From NCBI GenBank assembly GCA_001464165.1, contig LNEX01000440.1:1-46791 (forward strand): a stretch of DNA of 46,791 nt, given 5' to 3'. The position numbers were made by a program, and so were the translations under genes. The stretch comes from a bacterium Ga0077546 (GTDB lineage: Bacteria > Cyanobacteriota > Vampirovibrionia > Obscuribacterales > Obscuribacteraceae). Positions 41,729 to 46,791 of the stretch are shown in pieces (position 1 is the stretch's first letter; every line of letters starts with the position of its first letter). The notes under the pieces are model-generated. The model was given only the letters and a program-made list of their open reading frames with translations. It was not told the origin of the DNA and ran no database searches.

Positions 41729-42793
41729 TCATCGAGCCGATTGTGCGGCTAGACGTATCGCTGTCTTCAATCCGCTACTTAGACTCATACGTGTGACTGT
41801 AAAGTAGTCCGCATCGTACGTTTTTGTAGACTCTATAGCCGATTCTATTTCGATAGCTCTTCTGTACATTTGGGCGGCCTCTTGATACATGCGCGCGTCC
41901 ATATAGGCATCTGCAAGCACTTCGCAATCGGTTAATATTGGTGAAGTTGGCCCTAAGCCAGAAAGAAAATAGTCACAGAACATGATCGTTTTATCTGGAA
42001 AACACAACTCGTCGATCTCTAGAGCTTTCTTGTATGCATCGATGGCTTCATTGAAATGTTCTGCGCATTGAAACTCACCACCAATGCTTATATGTGTCCT
42101 AGCCAGATCGTGGCTCGGCGGCTCAATTTTCTTCATGCCTTCAAGCCTCAAGTTAGCCTTCAGAATAAGCTTTGTTCGTTGCTCCAGATTGGGACGTGGG
42201 TATCGTTCATAAGCAGTATCTGTTTTCCTACAGAGAGCTGGCGGCGCCAAATCTTCACAGAGGTAAGAAAGGAGCCGGGCTGCTTGATCAATTTTCTGTG
42301 CATCGATTAGCTCCTTGGTGGAAGTTATATGCGGATGAGGATTGCTATTCGGAGATAACGATGGGTTGTCTCTTTTTTGCTTTTGGCGATCGGCTGATTC
42401 TAATATTTCTAGAGCCTCTCGTGCATATAGACTTTTGTCACTTAGGCTAACGTATTTGCCGTAGCATTTGATAACGGTAACTAATAAGTCTGCTCGTCTA
42501 ACATCATTTTGAGGCAAAGCATTTGCGCGTTTAAGCAGTCTGTTCTTCTCTGCTTCGTTGTATTGAGTTTGCCGATAACTCCACGGCCCTTTTTGGGGAT
42601 CGAAGTTGTCAGCCATGCATCGTAATAATTCTGCTTGCCTAACATCATATTCATGGAAGCGGTCAACCTCACATTTGACTTGTGCCGCGCGAAAAAGAGG
42701 AATCACCACTAAGGTGAGACTGAGACAGGTAGCTGCCACAATTGAGGTGGTAAGAAACGCTCGGCGCAGATTCAGCGCACCAAAGTGTTCCAT
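41729..42793 (-). CDS. Membrane-anchored TPR-like protein
   Basis: A 354-residue protein. One N-terminal membrane segment (about residues 12-34: FLTTSIVAATCLSLTLVVIP) has no clear cleavage site, so the protein is probably anchored with its bulk outside the cytoplasm. Helical repeats follow. The best TPR-like ones are FNEAIDAYKKALEIDELCFP and YQEAAQMYRRAIEIESAIES near the C-terminus. Several scattered Cys are present. ATG at 42793 has GGAGAG upstream; the reading frame extends to 42859 without a ribosome site. Confidence 0.72.
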   Translation of the reverse strand: MEHFGALNLRRAFLTTSIVAATCLSLTLVVIPLFRAAQVKCEVDRFHEYDVRQAELLRCMADNFDPQKGPWSYRQTQYNEAEKNRLLKRANALPQNDVRRADLLVTVIKCYGKYVSLSDKSLYAREALEILESADRQKQKRDNPSLSPNSNPHPHITSTKELIDAQKIDQAARLLSYLCEDLAPPALCRKTDTAYERYPRPNLEQRTKLILKANLRLEGMKKIEPPSHDLARTHISIGGEFQCAEHFNEAIDAYKKALEIDELCFPDKTIMFCDYFLSGLGPTSPILTDCEVLADAYMDARMYQEAAQMYRRAIEIESAIESTKTYDADYFTVTRMSLSSGLKTAIRLAAQSAR

Positions 42794-42958
42794 TATTCTT
42801 GCTCTCCATATTTTCAATGACGTAATGTGGGGAGTCCAAATCAATGGACCCCCCCGCACTACGGACCCCCCGGCCTAACTTCTGAGTGCGAACCTCTTGA
42901 GGTCGAACTTCATGGCATTAGCCTAATGGCTAAGAAGCAGATTTGGAAGTGACTTAGG

Positions 42959-44770
42959 TCATTCGTTTTTTGACTTTTGGCTATCGAAGGAGGGTAGCGA
43001 AAAAGAAAATCGATTGCCTCGATTGACAATACTTTCCACCCAAATTCTGCCACCATGCAATTCTACAATCGTCTTACAAATTGCTAAGCCCAAACCACTT
43101 CCACTCTTGTTTTCAGCGTCTTGGCTGTTAACCTGCTGAAATCTTTCAAAGATGGACGTGGATAAATCTGCGGGTATAGGGTCCGCTTGATCTTGCACAT
43201 GCACTAATATTTCATCGTCAACAAGTACGGCTTGAATCAATACTCGACTGTTTGCTGGGCTAAACTTGACGGCATTGCCCAACAGATTACTTAGTACTTG
43301 AATTATTCGTCCTTCGTCAGCGTGAGCTGCTAGTGCGGTGGGCTTGATTTCTATACTGATATTTTTTTCACTGGCCCAGCCAGCTACGGCCTCTTTCGCT
43401 GCCTCAAAAGTAGACTGAAGAGTGGTTTCGGCCAATCTTAATCGCAAGCCACCAGACTTAGCTTTTTCTATTAACAGCAGATCGTTGATTAGCATCATCA
43501 TCCTATCAACATTGCCGTCAGCCATGGCTACCATGCGCTGCCCTCTTTCAGTCAAGCCGCCCAAGATACCTTTGAGCAGTGATTCGTGCACTACTTTTAC
43601 TGTCGACAATGGACTGCGTAAGTCATGGCTAACCATGGCGATAACTTCTTGCTTTATGCGCTCGGCCTCTTTTCTGTCGCTAATATCGTGCACTACGCAG
43701 AACAAGTTTTGAGCCTGTGGTGACCACTTTGCTGACCAGAGAGTGTCCACAATTTTGTCGTCCCGACGGGTCATTCTGGCTTCGAAAGTGGTCATCTCGT
43801 CAATATTGCGGCAGGCAGCTAAAGCCTCGTTAACACTATCCAAATCAGCTTCAGGTACAAGACTAAGCATGCGCAGGCCGATCAATTCATCAGCTTCGAA
43901 TCCTAACAGCCGTTCACAAGAAGGATTTACTGCCACAAAGGCGCCACCAATATTAATCGAACAAATCATATCCACAGCGTTTTCGGTAATGGCACGCTCT
44001 TTGCCAATAGCTTCTTCTAGTGCCCGCACCGTATCATGAAAAGCTTGATCAAGTTGCGCGATTTCATCTCGACCAGAAAGTGGTGGCAGAAGTGTTGCAC
44101 CTCGGGCTAGGCGCGAAACATTTTGACTGACCCTGCCAATGCGTCCGGTCACTGTGCGACTGAAAATAAATACTACCTGGATAGACAAACCTAGTGTCAA
44201 TAGGCCACCAATCAAGAGAGCCCATCTGATTTTGCTGCGAATCTCGGCTAACCGTTCTGGGCTTTTTTCGGCAATAGCTCGTTGCAGATCCGACAATCCA
44301 ATCAGGTCTTGGGTAATTGACTTGCGTAAGAGTTTCAGTATTCTGACTGTAAAGTGCGCTTCTTGCAGCTGACCATTTTCATAGTTTACTCTTGTTTGTT
44401 CAAGTAGCTTAATCCCCTCTTTATTGCTTTCTGTGGCGCGCTTTAGCTTTGAGACAGACAATGGGTCTTGGCCAATCTTTTCATACAGATTTTCAAAGCG
44501 TTTGACTATGGCGTCGAGCTTTTGCCGGGATGGCACGATAACAAATTCAGCCCCTGAGGTGTTATCGGTCACTGAGCCGTAGGTGTCGTAGACGCTTTTG
44601 ATCAAATGACCAATATCTTCTGCTACCAATCTGGCATGATTCGCCTGATTGGCCTCCTGTTCTGATAAATTCTGCAGATAAGCCAGTGTACCGAACATGA
44701 CTATTTCGGAAAGCAAAGGAGCAATAAGGAGCAAGAGACTCTTTTGCGAAAGTGTGAGACTTATGGACAA
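42959..44770 (-). CDS. Orphan sensor histidine kinase with PAS domain, paralogue of 37616-39409
   Basis: A 603-residue membrane sensor aligned along its whole length with the kinase at 37616. It has an N-terminal membrane segment (about 10-32, ending GTLAYLQ like the other's GTLSYLQ), a helical outside region, a second segment (about 183-205), HAMP, and PAS (ICSINIGGAFVAVNPSCERL). HisKA has AMVSHDLRSPL with His382, and the ATPase domain has NLLGNAVKFSP, DQADPIP and GSGLGLAICKTIVELHGGRI. The G1 box DQADPIP departs from the usual D-x-G-x-G and may lower ATP binding. No response regulator is adjacent. The start is TTG at 44770 with GGAG eight bases upstream. Confidence 0.9.
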   Translation of the reverse strand: MSISLTLSQKSLLLLIAPLLSEIVMFGTLAYLQNLSEQEANQANHARLVAEDIGHLIKSVYDTYGSVTDNTSGAEFVIVPSRQKLDAIVKRFENLYEKIGQDPLSVSKLKRATESNKEGIKLLEQTRVNYENGQLQEAHFTVRILKLLRKSITQDLIGLSDLQRAIAEKSPERLAEIRSKIRWALLIGGLLTLGLSIQVVFIFSRTVTGRIGRVSQNVSRLARGATLLPPLSGRDEIAQLDQAFHDTVRALEEAIGKERAITENAVDMICSINIGGAFVAVNPSCERLLGFEADELIGLRMLSLVPEADLDSVNEALAACRNIDEMTTFEARMTRRDDKIVDTLWSAKWSPQAQNLFCVVHDISDRKEAERIKQEVIAMVSHDLRSPLSTVKVVHESLLKGILGGLTERGQRMVAMADGNVDRMMMLINDLLLIEKAKSGGLRLRLAETTLQSTFEAAKEAVAGWASEKNISIEIKPTALAAHADEGRIIQVLSNLLGNAVKFSPANSRVLIQAVLVDDEILVHVQDQADPIPADLSTSIFERFQQVNSQDAENKSGSGLGLAICKTIVELHGGRIWVESIVNRGNRFSFSLPSFDSQKSKNE

Positions 44771-44877
44771 ATACTCGGCTCCGCAGGCAACATCACCTTA
44801 CTGTTCCACATTATTGAAGCTGAGAAACAAGTAAGTCTGCGCCCTTATTGTTTGCTAGCGAGGTCTTGACCTCACTT

Positions 44878-45582
44878 TTAATCAGTCAAACTTCGCTTAA
44901 ACAGACTGCGGTTAGCCAAGAAGCCATTGGCGGTTGCTCTATCGCTCGAAGAGCCTTCGAGATAAACTTCCTGGACAACTTTGCCAGTGCCTGTCGAGTC
45001 TATAAAGGCGCCGATGAATTCTTTTTGTGGTGTGCCGTTGGCATCAACAAATCGCCCTTCAACAACAACACCTGGCATGCCTTTGATCTGTTTGGTGTAA
45101 GCTAAGTCAAGCTGAAAGGTTGGGGCAGCCGAGGTGCCAGGTGCGACTGAATTACTATGTTGATTATCGCCTACACTTGACTGTCCGAAAACTTGACTGA
45201 GAGCTTTGATCTCAGAGGGCGATAGCAACTGCTCCCGATTTGCAGCAGGTTTCTTTTCAAGAATGTTGCGAAAGGCCTCTGCCGACTGGGCGTTTAGCTC
45301 ATGGCCACGATAATAATGATTAATCGTCAAGTCAGGATTTCCCGGTGGTGAGAATGATTCGAGAGAACTGTTACCGGCTTGACTGAACGGGGTTTTAGAC
45401 TTGATCCAGCCTGCTGGCGGAGCAATTTCAGCCAAGTTTGTATTCGGGCTGGTAGAAGCAAGCCGTGGCTCGTTTCGTTTGCCTTCAATTGATAAATCAA
45501 CAAAATTGAACGAAGGCCTTGTCTCATCGGCCGCCGACTTTTCACTTGGCGAAACACTTTCTCGGTTGTGTAGGTCGAACAT
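44878..45582 (-). CDS. Protein of an unrecognised family, paralogue of 35078-35602
   Basis: A 234-residue protein. The C-terminal 165 residues align with the protein at 35078-35602 (YYRGHELNAQSAEAF, LLSPSEIKALSQV, VEGRFVDANGTPQKEFIGAF, VYLEGSSSD). The extra N-terminus (about 70 residues) is Ser/Pro/Asn-rich and likely disordered. No signal peptide is evident. ATG at 45582 follows AGGAG; GTG at 45585 is possible. It begins 16 bases after the stop of the cysteine protease gene on the same strand, so the two are co-transcribed. A role as substrate, inhibitor or accessory protein of the protease is inferred from position only. Confidence 0.78.
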   Translation of the reverse strand: MFDLHNRESVSPSEKSAADETRPSFNFVDLSIEGKRNEPRLASTSPNTNLAEIAPPAGWIKSKTPFSQAGNSSLESFSPPGNPDLTINHYYRGHELNAQSAEAFRNILEKKPAANREQLLSPSEIKALSQVFGQSSVGDNQHSNSVAPGTSAAPTFQLDLAYTKQIKGMPGVVVEGRFVDANGTPQKEFIGAFIDSTGTGKVVQEVYLEGSSSDRATANGFLANRSLFKRSLTD

Positions 45583-45598
45583 CACTTTCTCCTAGTTT

Positions 45599-46791
45599 TT
45601 AGGCTGAACCTTTGTACAAATCAGACAGACTCATCCAGCCATCGCTGCTTTTGCCCCACTGATTGTCAATTTTGACGCGAGGTGGATTAGTACTGGTATC
45701 AATGTCGCGAATGCAAATTACATGATTGATTCCGTTCTCTGGGCTTGTGCCACCAAATACGGGGTCGGAGCCGTTGACAGCCATAATGATTGGTAGATCA
45801 TCTTTAGATTTCAAATCTACAAGCCTGTCGCCCAGATCTTTCTCGCTTTTGAACGAAAAGACGCTGCCATCTTGGTAATTTGCGCCATCGTTGACAATTA
45901 ACACCGAATTGTCACCAGGCAGTAGACGTTTAGATTCTTCAGCTATTTCATTGACGGTCAAACCACCGAAAGGCTGAATTACCTTTCCTGAGGCATCTGT
46001 CCAGTATTCACCCGTATCTGAGCGGCTGCTTGAGCGCCGTTGCGAGAAGTAAATAGGTGGATTTTCTCTCTGACCTAGGTCATTAAGGGCAGTTACTTGA
46101 TAGAGCTGTGAGGCATAGCTTCTGGCTCCATCTGATGGAGGAAACGTACGCTCTTCGGCTCCAGGGGTGAGCGAGTTAGTATCGACTTTGATTTGTTTAC
46201 CATCAGGAGCCGTCCATTGGCCTGTCAATGCTACTTCAGAGATCATTTGTGCGGCTCTAGAAGGATTCTCAGAGAAGGCCATGTTTTCGACAGTGGCAAC
46301 GTTGCAAGTGCCGTGGAAACCCTGATCAACAGACTCAGGGTGGGCCGCGTGGTGCATGATACCCTGAGCGGCGTTAATACGATCTTGGGCTGGCACTGCT
46401 CCTGTGTCGCTATTCAGTAATTGAGCTGTAATCTCCATGGTTTTGCTAACTTCTTCCGCACTTAATCCGTCTGTGCTCATGCGCTTTTCTAAATCAGCAC
46501 AGTCTTGCAAGAAGGCCTGCTTGGCGGCCGGATCGCTGATCTTCTTTTCGGCGGCTTCTTGAACATCGCGTCGTGCGTTTTCAATACTGACATCTCCGGG
46601 CTCCGGTTTAACCGGTGGTACATCCGGCTGGACATCTGGTGGCGCATCTGGCGGTTTGACCGGTGGCACCTCAGGTGGGGCTGGCGGTACTTCAGGCGGC
46701 GCTGGAGGTACTTCAGGTGGAGCTGGCGGTACTTCAGGTGGAGCTGGCGGTACTTCAGGTGGAGCTGGCGGTACTTCAGGCGGCGCTGGAG
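45599..46791 (-). CDS. Pro-rich papain-fold (calpain-like) cysteine protease, 5' end outside the window
   Basis: At least 397 codons; the reading frame is still open at the window edge. The visible N-terminal part is a run of APPEVPP units, then VKPPDAPPDVQPDVPP, a flexible Pro-rich arm. A helical stretch (about 46460-46590) follows. The protease core has DQGFHGTCNVATVENMAF (Gln of the oxyanion hole and catalytic Cys at 46304-46306), NGINHVICIRDID (catalytic His) and KIDNQWGKSSDGW (Asn-Gln-Trp), the Cys-His-Asn triad of clan CA. Some secreted effectors have this layout. The substrate is unknown. The paralogous protein 44878-45582 lies directly downstream. Confidence 0.8.
   Translation of the reverse strand, partial: PAPPEVPPAPPEVPPAPPEVPPAPPEVPPAPPEVPPAPPEVPPVKPPDAPPDVQPDVPPVKPEPGDVSIENARRDVQEAAEKKISDPAAKQAFLQDCADLEKRMSTDGLSAEEVSKTMEITAQLLNSDTGAVPAQDRINAAQGIMHHAAHPESVDQGFHGTCNVATVENMAFSENPSRAAQMISEVALTGQWTAPDGKQIKVDTNSLTPGAEERTFPPSDGARSYASQLYQVTALNDLGQRENPPIYFSQRRSSSRSDTGEYWTDASGKVIQPFGGLTVNEIAEESKRLLPGDNSVLIVNDGANYQDGSVFSFKSEKDLGDRLVDLKSKDDLPIIMAVNGSDPVFGGTSPENGINHVICIRDIDTSTNPPRVKIDNQWGKSSDGWMSLSDLYKGSA
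46662..46791 (-). repeat. 21-bp tandem repeats encoding APPEVPP
   Basis: Six 21-bp units start at 46662, 46683, 46704, 46725, 46746 and 46767, and the array continues past the window edge. Units differ at a few third positions. Variation in copy number would lengthen or shorten the Pro-rich arm in frame. Confidence 0.88.

Noticed and set aside
46662..46791. CRISPR-like regular repeats
   Set aside because: Units are adjacent without spacers and encode a Pro-rich protein arm.

Overview
The window is bacterial, gene-dense, and contains no rRNA, tRNA, CRISPR array or insertion sequence that I can recognise. Much of it encodes secreted or membrane-tethered surface and signalling proteins: leucine-rich-repeat (LRR) proteins, TPR proteins, eukaryote-type Ser/Thr kinases with an LRR-like exterior, sensor histidine kinases with long extracytoplasmic N-termini, and a Pro-rich papain-fold protease. 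Together with moderate GC content, this style suggests a large-genome environmental bacterium, perhaps of the Obscuribacterales (Melainabacteria/Vampirovibrionia). That assignment is an inference from protein style only; there is no phylogenetic marker here, and Planctomycetes-like or Acidobacteria-like hosts are not excluded.

Layout. 1-1016: the end of a plus-strand gene and a secreted LRR protein. 1300-4328: a minus-strand cassette of four GC-rich genes headed by an S1-domain protein, with three unfamiliar proteins. 4329-5132: a long gap with a chain of stems ending in a terminator (candidate structured RNA) and two minus-strand terminators. 5133-6990: a histidine phosphatase and an HtpX-like M48 protease. 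7406-8983: two convergent distant paralogues, both secreted. 9257-13104: a methyltransferase, a prolyl aminopeptidase and a CocE/NonD hydrolase, probably one operon. 13613-15394: an unusual fusion of an HSDL2-type short-chain dehydrogenase with an ECH1-type dienoyl-CoA isomerase. 15607-19040: a ClpX-type zinc-finger protein, an ABM-glyoxalase fusion, a polymorphic-toxin-like protein (type 44 domain) and a Cys/His-rich protein. 19150-23897: two tandem receptor-like Ser/Thr kinases with duplicated 5' regions. 24006-26911: two small ORFs, an S41 protease and a small secreted protein.

27141-33572 is the metabolic heart. A decayed extradiol dioxygenase pseudogene is followed by an apparently co-transcribed urate-degradation cluster: urate oxidase, allantoinase, allantoicase, OHCU decarboxylase and 5-hydroxyisourate hydrolase. 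Together these take urate to ureidoglycolate and urea. A citrate-lyase/aldolase-like gene (DUF6986 type) at the end is split by an internal deletion.

33612-46791: TPR proteins, two paralogous proteins of an unrecognised family (35078-35602 and 44878-45582), a degenerate GHMP kinase resembling homoserine kinase, an OmpR-type regulator with its histidine kinase, a second paralogous orphan histidine kinase, and the 3' part of a Pro-rich cysteine protease that runs off the window.

Two composition classes are visible. Genes at 1300-4328, 5133-6990, 9257-15394 and 24735-25829 favour G/C at third positions and create long antisense shadow ORFs. The signalling, surface and urate genes are AT-richer. 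Start codons were chosen by Shine-Dalgarno (SD) spacing; TTG and GTG starts are common.
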